Shown: positions 1 to 7,270, counted from the stretch's first letter. The stretch: 13,724 bases of DNA from Syntrophobacterales bacterium (GCA_017881765.1 JADGQN010000082.1:1-13724); one strand, 5' to 3'. A program made the numbers and translations. The notes: generated from the letters alone by a model not told the origin.

Positions 1-178
1 GTTCCTCAATAGATATCCTCTTCATTTTCTTCCCGCCCGTCATGGACGTGCCCGCTGAAGCCCCGCCCTGCGCATTGCCCTTCGCAGATCCTGCCTGCAG
101 GAGAGCCGGTACTGTCAAGGCAGCGAGGCTGGCCTTACTAAGGAATTCTCTTCTGTCCATTTCATTTTTCTTCTTCAC
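1..178 (-). CDS. Amidohydrolase-like protein with Tat-type leader, 5' part only
   Basis: A reading frame runs leftwards off the window edge, so only the first 59 codons are visible. The start is a GTG at 178, placed 7 nt after a strong GAGGAGG ribosome site (192-186); an in-frame ATG at 160 is the alternative. The N-terminus has a basic stretch, then DRREFLSKASLAAL and a hydrophobic run, resembling a twin-arginine signal, which would export a folded cofactor-bearing protein to the periplasm. After a Gly/Ala/Ser-rich linker the last visible residues are MKRISIEE, which line up with MKKICVEEH at the start of the intact amidohydrolase at 401-1375. I infer a third, possibly exported, paralogue of that enzyme. 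The metal-binding and catalytic parts lie outside the window, so the family call rests on about eight residues. Confidence 0.6.
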   Translation of the reverse strand, partial: MKKKNEMDRREFLSKASLAALTVPALLQAGSAKGNAQGGASAGTSMTGGKKMKRISIEE

Positions 179-225
179 GCTGATACCTCCTCATCTTCAG
201 TTGATGGTTTTCACCTTCGCATGCA

Positions 226-287
226 TCACAGTTTGAACAGCCGCTCCGCGTTGCCGTGATAGATCTTTTCTTTGTCAGTCTCGCTCA
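226..287 (-). pseudogene. Leftover 3' end of an amidohydrolase paralogue
   Basis: These 62 bp match the last 62 bp of the intact amidohydrolase gene (401-462) with 6 mismatches. On the minus strand they encode SETDKEKIYHGNAERLFKL followed by TGA, against SETEKEMIYHGNAERLFKL and TAA in the intact gene. Four of the six differences are silent (including the stop codon), which suggests that this was once the end of a functional paralogue. The frame is closed by TAA just upstream, and similarity stops abruptly at 287/288, where the hairpin repeat region begins. The 47-bp distance to the next gene's start (178) is normal operon spacing. The simplest reading is a tandem amidohydrolase array in which the middle copy was deleted except for its tail. 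A duplication of the tail during insertion of the repeat is the alternative. Confidence 0.7.
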
Positions 288-302
288 ATTAATGGGGCTC
301 GC

Positions 303-364
303 GTCGCCCCCTCCACCGGGAAACCCGTCGGAGCCTCCCCCTCCCGCTCGCCGTGCTCGCTAGA
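303..364. repeat. Hairpin-rich intergenic repeat, copy A
   Basis: This copy begins with GTCGCCCCCTCC and ends with CTCGCCGTGCTCGCTAGA, both identical to copy B at 3298-3374. Between them is a stem with an AAA loop (GGG AAA CCC core) enclosed by CTCC and GGAG. Copy B has a different stem sequence at the same place. It lacks the ACCCGCAAGCGGGT palindrome found in copy B. It fills the gap between the intact amidohydrolase and the leftover paralogue tail. No protein is encoded. It may be a REP/MITE-like mobile palindromic element or an RNA-processing element. Confidence 0.65.
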
Positions 365-400
365 CATTCGCGAGTTCCCGTGAAAATCTATTGCAGTTCG

Positions 401-1375
401 TTATAGCTTGAATAGCCGCTCCGCGTTGCCGTGATAGATCATTTCTTTTTCAGTCTCGCTCATGGGAACTCGTTCGATGAGTTCGACCGCTTCCTTGGGG
501 GTCACCCAGGGATAGTCTCCCGCAAAAAGAATGTGATTGGCCCCCAGCTCCCTCAACGCACAGAGGAGAGCCCCGGCCGAGTATTTGCCGCTCGTCGTGA
601 TCATGATGTTCTCTCGTATATAATCGGAGGGCAATTTGTTGAGCTTCTTCTTATGGAAGGTCATTTCATACCCTTCGTCAATGCGGACAGTCATGTAGGG
701 AAGCATCTCCCCCATATGCCCGAGAATGAGAGTGGTTTTAGGGAAAGCATCGAACACCCCCGCGCCGATGATGCGCAGAGCGTGTGTCCCGGTCTCCACT
801 CCCCAGCTCCAGGCCGGTCCCATAAATTCAGGGCGTCCGTCATAGATCTTTATCTGGTCCACCAGCGGTTCCGCGGGGTGCAGGTAAATAGGCACTCCCA
901 GCGCCTCGGCACGCTCCCAGATTATCCAGAATTTCTCGTGGTCCAGGTACTCGCCGTTGGTGTGGCCGAGAATCATCGCCCCTTTGAACCCAAGCTGTGT
1001 CACCGCCCGTTCAAGTTCATCCGCCGCCGCTTTTGGATCCTGCGTGGGCATCGCGGCGAGGCCGGCAAAACGGCCGGGGTACTTGCGGATGATTCCGGCC
1101 TGGTCGTCGTTGATCTTCCGCGCAACAGCTATGGCCCCGGCTGCGTCTGCGAGTCCCTGAACACCCGGAGAGCTGGTCGAGAGCACCTGCATGGTGATGC
1201 CCGACTCATCCATCAGAGGCAGACGGGTCTGCTCAAAATCCCTTAGTCGCGGAGGAATAAGAGGCAGGGCTTTCGGATCCATCGACACGGGAAACCCGGT
1301 CCTGGCCCTCCATTGCGTCCGTATCTCCTCCATGTCAGGGCTACCCCAGTGTTCTTCAACGCAAATCTTCTTCAT
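401..1375 (-). CDS. Metal-dependent amidohydrolase, ACMSD / gamma-resorcylate decarboxylase type
   Basis: A cytoplasmic TIM-barrel enzyme of the amidohydrolase-2 family, which includes decarboxylases of hydroxybenzoate-type acids and C-C or C-N hydrolases. In the 324-residue form the expected metal site is complete: Glu7 and His9 in VEEHW, His166 in YLHPAEP, His220 in LGHMGE, and Asp287 in AGDYPW. These positions and the total length are close to those of gamma-resorcylate decarboxylase. The reading frame extends to a GTG at 1384, but that GTG overlaps the GGAGG ribosome site; the ATG at 1375 sits 8 nt after it and is preferred. It follows livM by 43 bp and is probably the last intact gene of the transporter operon before the paralogue remnants. 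A decarboxylase role is plausible, but hydrolysis cannot be excluded; the substrate is unknown. Confidence 0.85.
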   Translation of the reverse strand: MKKICVEEHWGSPDMEEIRTQWRARTGFPVSMDPKALPLIPPRLRDFEQTRLPLMDESGITMQVLSTSSPGVQGLADAAGAIAVARKINDDQAGIIRKYPGRFAGLAAMPTQDPKAAADELERAVTQLGFKGAMILGHTNGEYLDHEKFWIIWERAEALGVPIYLHPAEPLVDQIKIYDGRPEFMGPAWSWGVETGTHALRIIGAGVFDAFPKTTLILGHMGEMLPYMTVRIDEGYEMTFHKKKLNKLPSDYIRENIMITTSGKYSAGALLCALRELGANHILFAGDYPWVTPKEAVELIERVPMSETEKEMIYHGNAERLFKL

Positions 1376-1418
1376 ACTCTTCACCTCCCGTGGGATGTCT
1401 TCACAGTTCCCAAAATTT

Positions 1419-2384
1419 TCACGCGCTGACAGATCGTGTCAGGTAACGGTAATACCGGCTGCGCCGAAAGATGCCGACAATGCCTTGCGGCGAGGCCAAC
1501 ATGATGCCGATCAGTATGATCCCTTGTATCAAGAGGCTGTAACCTGCGTACCTGGCCAGCAGGAAGTACAAAAAGACAACGACAATGCTGCCGATGAGAG
1601 GGCCTTCTTCCGAACGTATGCCTCCTATGACCGTGGCCAGAAGCAGCGTCATCGTCCACCTCACATTAAATGTAGCGGATGGTTCTATGTATCCCTGGTA
1701 GAGATAGTAGACACCTCCGGCCAATCCGGTGACAACGGCGCTGATGACGAAGGTGCATAGTTTAAGCTTGAAAACGCTCACTCCGCAACTCGCAGCAGTC
1801 CTCTCATTATCATGGATAGCTGCAAGACCCAACCCCAATCTCGATCGCAAGACGCGCCTCATAAGGAATATCGACCCTATGCCGATCACAAAAGCAAGCC
1901 AGTACGTCATGTTTGTCGAGACGCCGCCGATCCCCTTGACCATGTAGCCCGCGCCCCCTCCCTGCATTTGGCCTCCCACGGGTCTCCACAAATAAAAAAC
2001 CATTCTCAATGCTTCGGGCACGACGAGCGTGCCTATAGCAAAGTATATCCCGCTCAATCTGAATACGGGTATGGATATGACCAGGGCAAACAGGGCAGCA
2101 ACCAAGGCTCCGCCCAGGAGGCCCGCCCACCAGGGAATACCCACCCACGTACCGATTGCCAGCGTATATCCTGCAAGCCCCAGGAATGCCGGCTGGCAGA
2201 GTGAGATCAACCCGGAATACCCGGCAAGCAGGTTCCACATGTTTGCCATGGCGAGATAAATGAAGAAAAGAAAAGCATAGAGCAGCCAGCTCTGCGGCAT
2301 CCCGATGAGGGGGAGAAATGCCAGAAGGAGGACGGCCGCTGCCAACGGAATGATTCGTACGTTCAGTCGTGGCCTGAGTGCCAT
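1419..2384 (-). CDS. livM: Branched-chain amino acid-type ABC transporter permease LivM
   Basis: Inner-membrane permease of the HAAT/Liv family, 321 residues, the usual LivM length. It has about eight to ten hydrophobic segments; the N-terminal pair is followed by NLLAGYSGLISLCQPAFLGLAGYT (with an interruption in the hydrophobic pattern), the characteristic LivM signature near residues 51-74. A cytoplasmic coupling loop, GLGLAAIHDNERTAASCGV, lies in the second half, and ASPQGIVGIF near the end is typical of the family. It would form a heterodimer with LivH, driven by LivG and LivF. The ATG lies 7 bp after the livH stop with an AGGA overlapping that stop, so the two are translationally close. 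Such transporters carry amides, aromatic acids and dicarboxylates as well as amino acids, so the cargo is not fixed by the family. Confidence 0.93.
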   Translation of the reverse strand: MALRPRLNVRIIPLAAAVLLLAFLPLIGMPQSWLLYAFLFFIYLAMANMWNLLAGYSGLISLCQPAFLGLAGYTLAIGTWVGIPWWAGLLGGALVAALFALVISIPVFRLSGIYFAIGTLVVPEALRMVFYLWRPVGGQMQGGGAGYMVKGIGGVSTNMTYWLAFVIGIGSIFLMRRVLRSRLGLGLAAIHDNERTAASCGVSVFKLKLCTFVISAVVTGLAGGVYYLYQGYIEPSATFNVRWTMTLLLATVIGGIRSEEGPLIGSIVVVFLYFLLARYAGYSLLIQGIILIGIMLASPQGIVGIFRRSRYYRYLTRSVSA

Positions 2385-2391
2385 ATGATTC

Positions 2392-3255
2392 CTAGCGTCC
2401 GAATAGGCCCTGAGGCCGTACGGACAATATCACCAATACGATAACGTACACAATGAGCATCTGGCTGGCCGAGCCTAAAAAATGGCCTCCCAGCGTTTGA
2501 ACGATCCCCAGAATAATGCCTCCGATGAATGTCCCCAACATGCTCCCCAGGCCGCCGATGATAACAGTCCCGAATGCGATGGTGAGGAATGAGACCCCCG
2601 AGGTAGGGGTGAACGGGAAGGTCATTCCCAGAAAGACGCCGGCTACGGCGGCCGACATCATCGCGATGGCAAAGGCATACCCATATACCCGTTTGGTATT
2701 TATCCCCATCAATTGGGCGGCCTTATTGTCCTGTGAAGCAGCCGTAATAGCCCTTCCCAGATACGTGCGCGTCAGAAACTCCCTGAGGGCGAGCATGATG
2801 ATGATGCCCGCCATGAAATCGAGCAGATACGTCAGTGGAAATTGTCGCTCGCCGATGCTGAAACTTAAATTGGAATAGGACGTGTTCAATGCCCGCGACA
2901 AGGGCGTCCAGAGGATCTGGTTGGCGTTTTGAATCACCAGCGAAATGCCGAAAGCGATTATGAGAGGCGCTTCGGAAGATATCGCGAAGGCGCGGCCCAT
3001 AAGATATTTCTGGATGGCGAAACCCAGGGCAAACATGAGCGGTATCGATATGAGCAGGCCCACAATAGGGTCGAGGCCCAGCAGGGTCATCAATCCGTAG
3101 CCTGCGTAGCTTCCGAGAACGACAAGGTCTCCGTGAGCCAGGTTTATCAGCCGCATAACACCGAAAACCATGGAGAGACCGAGGGCAATGAGGGCATATA
3201 ATCCACCCAGCAGGATGCCCATGACAAGGGGAGTAATAATGTCGCCGGAGTCCAT
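2392..3255 (-). CDS. livH: Branched-chain amino acid-type ABC transporter permease LivH
   Basis: Inner-membrane permease of the Liv family, 287 residues from the ATG at 3255. The N-terminal segment contains GVMRLINLAHGDLVVLGSY, the LivH signature, and the later coupling loop is GRAITAASQDNKAAQLMGIN. GGLGSMLGTFIGGIILG and the terminal SVRPQGLFGR are also typical. The open frame continues upstream to 3336, but those 27 extra codons are rich in Gly, Cys and Arg and are read through repeat copy B, so they are not accepted as protein. The ribosome site before 3255 is weak (AGG only), suggesting coupling or modest translation. The 136-bp gap to livF, unusual inside a liv operon, is occupied by the repeat. 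Confidence 0.93.
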   Translation of the reverse strand: MDSGDIITPLVMGILLGGLYALIALGLSMVFGVMRLINLAHGDLVVLGSYAGYGLMTLLGLDPIVGLLISIPLMFALGFAIQKYLMGRAFAISSEAPLIIAFGISLVIQNANQILWTPLSRALNTSYSNLSFSIGERQFPLTYLLDFMAGIIIMLALREFLTRTYLGRAITAASQDNKAAQLMGINTKRVYGYAFAIAMMSAAVAGVFLGMTFPFTPTSGVSFLTIAFGTVIIGGLGSMLGTFIGGIILGIVQTLGGHFLGSASQMLIVYVIVLVILSVRPQGLFGR

Positions 3256-3277
3256 CAGCCTGTTTCTATGCCTGGGA

Positions 3278-3374
3278 CACCCGCAAGCGGGTACCCGGTC
3301 GCCCCCTCCCGCGGCAAAGCCGCAGGAGCCTCCCACACCCGCAAGCGGGTACCCGGCTCGCCGTGCTCGCTAGA
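3278..3374. repeat. Hairpin-rich intergenic repeat, copy B
   Basis: The fullest copy of the repeat family. It contains two identical palindromes ACCCGCAAGCGGGT (3279-3292 and 3337-3350), each followed by ACCCGG. Between them is a hairpin GCGGC-AAA-GCCGC (3311-3323) enclosed by CTCC and GGAG. It ends with CTCGCCGTGCTCGCTAGA shared with copy A, and is followed by an ATTCCCTAGGGAAT palindrome just before the livF stop codon. It separates livF from livH inside the operon, where it could terminate, attenuate or protect part of the transcript. There is no T-run, so a classical intrinsic terminator is not supported. Confidence 0.75.
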
Positions 3375-3391
3375 TATATTCCCTAGGGAAT

Positions 3392-4126
3392 CTATCCCCC
3401 GCATACGTCTACTCCGAAGTACGCCTTTTTCACTTGATCTTCCTCGCAGAGCTGCGCCGCATCTCCGCTCAGTGCGACCCGTCCGGTTTCGAGGATATAG
3501 GCCCTGTCGGCCTCCTGAAGGGTTCTTCTTACATTCTGTTCCACAAAAAGAATGGTGATGCCCCTTTCCTTGATTCTTTTGAGTGCCCTGAATAGCTCAT
3601 CGATGACGATTGGAGCGAGACCGAGCGACATTTCATCGATGAGCATCAGCTTCGGGTCGGCCATCAAACCCCTGCCGATCGCGAGCATCTGCTGCTCACC
3701 ACCGCTCAAGGTTTTCGCAATCTGCTTTCTTCTTTCCTGAAGCTTGGGAAAGTGCTCATACACCTTCTTTATATTTTCTGATTTCTTGGACCGTGCACTC
3801 TTGCTGTATGAGCCAATCACCAGGTTATCCTGTACGGACATATCGGGGAAGATACGCCTCCCTTCGGGAACTTGCGTTATGCCAAGCTCCACTATCTGAT
3901 AGGGATCCAGTTGACCGATATCTCTTCCCCCGAATTCGATGCTGCCCTTTGCAGGATGGAGCAAGCCCGAGACCGTGTCCAGCAGAGTGGTTTTACCGGA
4001 CGTATTGGCGCCGATCAGGGCGAGCATTTCGCCTTGTCTGATATCTACGGATACATTCCACAGCGCCTGAAATGTGCCGTGGAATACATCTATATTGCTG
4101 ATCTTCAGTAATACGTCATCGGACAT
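3392..4126 (-). CDS. livF: Branched-chain amino acid-type ABC transporter ATPase LivF
   Basis: Cytoplasmic ATPase, 244 residues, normal LivF length. Walker A is GANTSGKT (39-46), where GANGAGKT is usual; the Lys and Thr are kept. VPEGRRIFPDMSV (87-98) is a LivF hallmark. The ABC signature is LSGGEQQ (140-146), Walker B is LMLIDE (160-165), and it continues MSLGLAP where LivF normally has PSLGLAP. FVEQN (194-198) replaces the H-loop His, as is normal in LivF. It would pair with LivG under LivH and LivM. It starts 6 bp after the livG stop, with a GGAG overlapping the end of livG. The C-terminus ends GVDVCGG, a few residues past the usual end. Confidence 0.94.
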   Translation of the reverse strand: MSDDVLLKISNIDVFHGTFQALWNVSVDIRQGEMLALIGANTSGKTTLLDTVSGLLHPAKGSIEFGGRDIGQLDPYQIVELGITQVPEGRRIFPDMSVQDNLVIGSYSKSARSKKSENIKKVYEHFPKLQERRKQIAKTLSGGEQQMLAIGRGLMADPKLMLIDEMSLGLAPIVIDELFRALKRIKERGITILFVEQNVRRTLQEADRAYILETGRVALSGDAAQLCEEDQVKKAYFGVDVCGG

Positions 4127-4132
4127 GAGATG

Positions 4133-4852
4133 CTATGCTCCGAAATAGGCTTCCATCACCTTGCAATCGTTCATCACCACCGCGGGCGGACCCTCGGCGA
4201 TTTTCATGCCTTTATCGATCACTACAATTTTATCCACCACATTCACCAGCACCTTCATGATGTGCTCGATGATGACAATTGTTATGCCCATGTTGCGTAT
4301 TTCCCGTAAGGTGGCCAACACCTGTGGAATTTCCACTTCAGTGATGCCCGCAGCGACTTCGTCGAGGAGGATCAGCTCGGGATTGCGTGCCAGTGCCCTT
4401 GCCAATTCAAGCTTCTTGAGAGAGAGAATCGGCAGATCTCCCGCGGGCGTGTCCATCTTCTCCGAAAAGTTTACCAAGTCGAATATCTTGCCGTAGTCGA
4501 TTTCAGTCGTGCTTCTTTTGAGCTGCCGACCGAATACCGCGGATACCATCAGGTTTTCGCGAACCGTCAAGGTCACGAAGGGCTGGGGAATCTGATAGGT
4601 CCTGGCCATACCGAGATGGCACGCTCTATGCGGGGGACAGCCGGTGATATCACATCCCTTAAACGTAATACCGCCGGCGTCAGGGGCGTACTCGCCCGCT
4701 ATGACATTGAGCAATGTAGTCTTGCCGGCTCCGTTGGGACCCATGAGTCCCACAACTTCGCCTTTTCCGACCTCGAAGCTTACATCCCTAAGGGCAACCA
4801 GGCCACCGAAGCGTTTGGTTACCCCGTTTACTGAAAGGATTGGTTCATTCAT
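4133..4852 (-). CDS. livG: Branched-chain amino acid-type ABC transporter ATPase LivG, atypical signature motif
   Basis: Cytoplasmic ATPase, 239 residues, slightly shorter than the usual roughly 255. Walker A GPNGAGKT (38-45) is intact, RTYQIPQPF (84-92) corresponds to the LivG RTFQ region, and the H-loop His is present in IIEHIMK (His197). Walker B is ILLDEVAAG (161-169). The ABC signature, expected just before RLEIARAL, reads LPILSLKKLELARAL (140-154): no LSGGQ or LSYGQ pattern is left. Because ATP hydrolysis in an ABC dimer uses the signature of the opposite subunit, this would leave one composite site degenerate. Diverged signatures occur in the LivG family, so this need not mean loss of function. 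The ribosome site before the ATG is weak. Confidence 0.92.
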   Translation of the reverse strand: MNEPILSVNGVTKRFGGLVALRDVSFEVGKGEVVGLMGPNGAGKTTLLNVIAGEYAPDAGGITFKGCDITGCPPHRACHLGMARTYQIPQPFVTLTVRENLMVSAVFGRQLKRSTTEIDYGKIFDLVNFSEKMDTPAGDLPILSLKKLELARALARNPELILLDEVAAGITEVEIPQVLATLREIRNMGITIVIIEHIMKVLVNVVDKIVVIDKGMKIAEGPPAVVMNDCKVMEAYFGA

Positions 4853-4883
4853 ACCTGATTATTGGGCCGCCCCTATGGATAAA

Positions 4884-4905
4884 CCATCGCGATCTGAAAC
4901 GATGG
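4884..4905. promoter_or_regulatory. Small intercistronic hairpin between the binding-protein gene and livG
   Basis: CCATCG (4884-4889) and CGATGG (4900-4905) form a perfect 6-bp stem with a 10-nt loop, extendable by further A-T pairs. It lies between the end of the solute-binding protein gene and livG. Stem-loops in this position often protect the upstream binding-protein message from 3' decay, giving more binding protein than permease; that role is inferred from position only. Confidence 0.35.
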
Positions 4906-4909
4906 CTTA

Positions 4910-4941
4910 GGGTTCAAGGGGCCAAGGGTTCAAGGGTCCAA
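4910..4941. repeat. Two tandem 16-bp repeats
   Basis: The unit GGGTTCAAGGGKCCAA occurs twice head to tail (4910-4925 and 4926-4941) with a single G/T difference. On the transcribed minus strand it reads TTGGMCCCTTGAACCC. It lies in the 136-bp gap between the solute-binding protein gene and livG and encodes nothing. I believe similar TTGAACCCTTG-type runs occur in intergenic DNA of anaerobic proteobacteria, but this was not searched. Confidence 0.6.
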
Positions 4942-4988
4942 GTACGACATGTATTCCGACGCCCAAACCCTCCAACCCTGCTCTGATT

Positions 4989-6305
4989 TCACTTATACGG
5001 TTTCGGAAATATAGGTTCCCCCGTAGCAGGCACAAAGTCATGCTTGGAGAAGACAACTTTCAATTCCCATTTTTCCGGCTTGTCAGTCTTGAACCACTGG
5101 CCGAACATGAGTGGGCCGCGGCTGAAATGATTCTCGTCAAATTTGACGCGGTTGCGGATCGTTAAGAGGTCGGTCTGGGCGAGGGCAGCGTTCACTTTTT
5201 CCGCCTCAAGCGTACCCGCCCTCTGGATGGCGTCAGCCAGGACCTGCACAGAGGTATAGCCCGGGCCGATGCCCGGATTTAAGGGCTGTTTGGTCTCGGT
5301 TACCCACTTTTCCGCGAGTGACTTGGGCGTTGTGCCGCCGATGCCGGGCGAATCCTTGAACGACGGATCCCACCATATTTCCGTGCCTATGCCCCAGGGC
5401 AGGTCACCGCCCCAGGCCGCAATATCCGTATAGAAAAGCGCGGCCCGACCGATGGAAACCATCTTCGGCTGAAAGCCCAGCGTGGTAGCCTGTTTCCAGA
5501 ATGCTCCGAAGAAGGGACCCGGACAGTTGCCCCACAGTATTTCCACTTTCGCATCTTTATACTGCTTTATCACGGAGGAGAAGTCGGTCGTCTCGAGGGG
5601 CAGAAGCCCGAGGTTCTTGTCCAGGCCCGTGACGTTATAACCGAGCTTCTTTATTGCCGGGCCGAATAAGGTATACCAGCCTCTCCCGTCGGGCTCGTCC
5701 GAGCAGATGAGGCCGACCTTCTTGTTGGTCTTTCCACCGTAGAGATCGAGCATCGCTGTCCACGTATCCATGACGGTATAGCCCGGTTTCGCCCGGAAGT
5801 CTCCCTGCGGCGCAGGCATCTCTATTGCAAAGAGTCCTGTTGCCCAGGTGTAGGGCCATTTCGTCGGCGTTTCCTGTCTCATGCCCATCCAGGGCTCATA
5901 AGGACCGACCGAAGTGACGTAGGGGACCTTGTACCTGTCCGCGGCAGCTGATACGCCTGCGTGCATGGGCGGAGGCTCATCCCCGCTCACGATAAACTGT
6001 ACCTTTTCCTGGGCGATCAGACTCTCAGCCAAGGACCCTGCCTTGTTCGGGTCGCTCTCGTTATCGACGATGGTCAGTTTGATAGGCATCTTCTTTCCGC
6101 CTACGTTTACGCCGCCCTGTTTGTTGATATCATCCACGGCAGCCTTTATCCCGAATACGCCGCCCTGGCCAAAGCCCGCAAACATACCTGTCTGGGCCTC
6201 AACAACGCCCACGCGGATTTCAGCAGGTGCCTGTTCTTTGCTGCAGCCGACAACAAAAACGCCAACCATCAAAAGGACCACTGAGACAAGACATAATTTT
6301 TTCAT
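4989..6305 (-). CDS. Lipoprotein solute-binding protein of the Liv/HAAT family (Peripla_BP_6)
   Basis: Substrate-binding component for the Liv transporter, 438 residues. The N-terminus MKKLCLVSVVLLMVGVFVVGC is a lipoprotein signal with the acceptor Cys at 21, so the mature protein is membrane-anchored in the periplasm. The mature start EIRVGVVEAQTGMFAGFGQGGVFGIKAA is typical of the family, as is the KLTIVDNESDPNKAGSLAESLI segment that ends the first strand-helix units. A C-terminal stretch with KFDENHFSRGP resembles the family's closing region. It lies 29 bp after the BKACE gene with a GGAAAGGA ribosome site. Trp and Tyr are plentiful in the binding-cleft half, which could suit an aromatic or hydrophobic ligand, but this is a guess; ligand unknown. 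Confidence 0.9.
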   Translation of the reverse strand: MKKLCLVSVVLLMVGVFVVGCSKEQAPAEIRVGVVEAQTGMFAGFGQGGVFGIKAAVDDINKQGGVNVGGKKMPIKLTIVDNESDPNKAGSLAESLIAQEKVQFIVSGDEPPPMHAGVSAAADRYKVPYVTSVGPYEPWMGMRQETPTKWPYTWATGLFAIEMPAPQGDFRAKPGYTVMDTWTAMLDLYGGKTNKKVGLICSDEPDGRGWYTLFGPAIKKLGYNVTGLDKNLGLLPLETTDFSSVIKQYKDAKVEILWGNCPGPFFGAFWKQATTLGFQPKMVSIGRAALFYTDIAAWGGDLPWGIGTEIWWDPSFKDSPGIGGTTPKSLAEKWVTETKQPLNPGIGPGYTSVQVLADAIQRAGTLEAEKVNAALAQTDLLTIRNRVKFDENHFSRGPLMFGQWFKTDKPEKWELKVVFSKHDFVPATGEPIFPKPYK

Positions 6306-6334
6306 TGCCCACCATCCTTTCCGAAAGTTTTTTG

Positions 6335-7270
6335 TTAATAATTAACCTTGTCCCTGCCTTTCAGGCCGAGTATTGCCCTGGCTTCGTCCGGCGTTGCTAT
6401 CGGCCTGCCCAGCTCCCTTGCGATTCTCACCACCTTCTCCACAAGTTCCGCGTTGCTTTTTGCAAGAACACCTTTCTCGATAAAAATGTTATCTTCCAAT
6501 CCTACCCGGGCATGTCCGCCCATCATGATGGAGAGCGCTGCCAGATTGAACTCAGCGGGATAGCCGGCGCCGATCACCGACCACTTGTAATTCTCAGGCC
6601 CGATAAGCCTATCAGCAGTCTGCTTCATATAGATAACGTCTTCCAGGGCCGAACCGATTCCTCCAAGCACGCCCGTGACGAACTGCATCCAGATCGGACG
6701 TTCCAGCATCTTTTGCCTGACGAGATATCTGATGTTGTAGATGTGGCCCACATCATAAGCCTCCAATTCCGGCTTGGTCCCGTTTTCGCGCATGGCATTG
6801 CAGAAGAACTCCATGTCGGCAAAGTTGTTGCTGAAGATATACTGCTTTAAGCCCGACGCGAACTCCTTCTCCCAAGGATACTTGTAATCCTCGTCCTTAT
6901 AACGGTCAACGATGGGGTGAATCGAGAAATTCATTGAGCCCGTGTTGAACGTCGCCAGTTCCGGCTTCAGATTCGGGACCACCTGGACTCTCTGCGCAGC
7001 GGTCATGCCCGTCACGCCGCCCGTAGTCACGCAGACGATTACATTACTCCGGGCCTTTATACCCGCGGCGATTTCCCTGTACACCTCAGGATCTGTCGTC
7101 GGTTTGGCGGTTTGCGGATCCCGGGCATGGATGTGCACCGAGGCGGCACCTGCGTTTGCGGCCCTCACGGCATCATCGATGATCTGCTGAGGCGTAAGCG
7201 GCAGATGGGGCGTTTGCACGGGCAGGGTGATATTGCCCGTTAGAGCGGCAGTGATAATAAGTTTTTCCAT
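6335..7270 (-). CDS. BKACE (DUF849) beta-keto acid cleavage enzyme
   Basis: Zinc-dependent TIM-barrel enzyme of the BKACE family, which condenses a beta-keto acid with acetyl-CoA and splits it to acetoacetate plus a CoA thioester. The founding member is 3-keto-5-aminohexanoate cleavage enzyme (Kce). The zinc motif VHIHARD gives His46 and His48, the same numbers as in Kce, and the third ligand is expected at Glu259 in GGHARVGLED, with Arg255 and Asp260 beside it. TTGG at 82-85 is the conserved phosphate/CoA-side loop. Length 311 is normal or slightly long. It is the first gene of the leftward operon, with AAGGAGG 9 nt before the ATG. Substrate differs widely across BKACE subgroups and cannot be assigned by eye. 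Confidence 0.9.
   Translation of the reverse strand: MEKLIITAALTGNITLPVQTPHLPLTPQQIIDDAVRAANAGAASVHIHARDPQTAKPTTDPEVYREIAAGIKARSNVIVCVTTGGVTGMTAAQRVQVVPNLKPELATFNTGSMNFSIHPIVDRYKDEDYKYPWEKEFASGLKQYIFSNNFADMEFFCNAMRENGTKPELEAYDVGHIYNIRYLVRQKMLERPIWMQFVTGVLGGIGSALEDVIYMKQTADRLIGPENYKWSVIGAGYPAEFNLAALSIMMGGHARVGLEDNIFIEKGVLAKSNAELVEKVVRIARELGRPIATPDEARAILGLKGRDKVNY

Noticed and set aside
431..1246. A 271-codon plus-strand frame over the amidohydrolase
   Set aside because: The minus strand encodes a complete metal site; the plus frame is a His/Arg-rich shadow.
303..3374. CRISPR array
   Set aside because: The repeats are few, kilobases apart, unequal in length and have no regular spacers.
3375..3392. 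Palindrome ATTCCCTAGGGAAT at the end of livF considered as a terminator
   Set aside because: No T-run follows on either strand, and livH and livM would be cut off from their operon; kept only as part of the repeat description.
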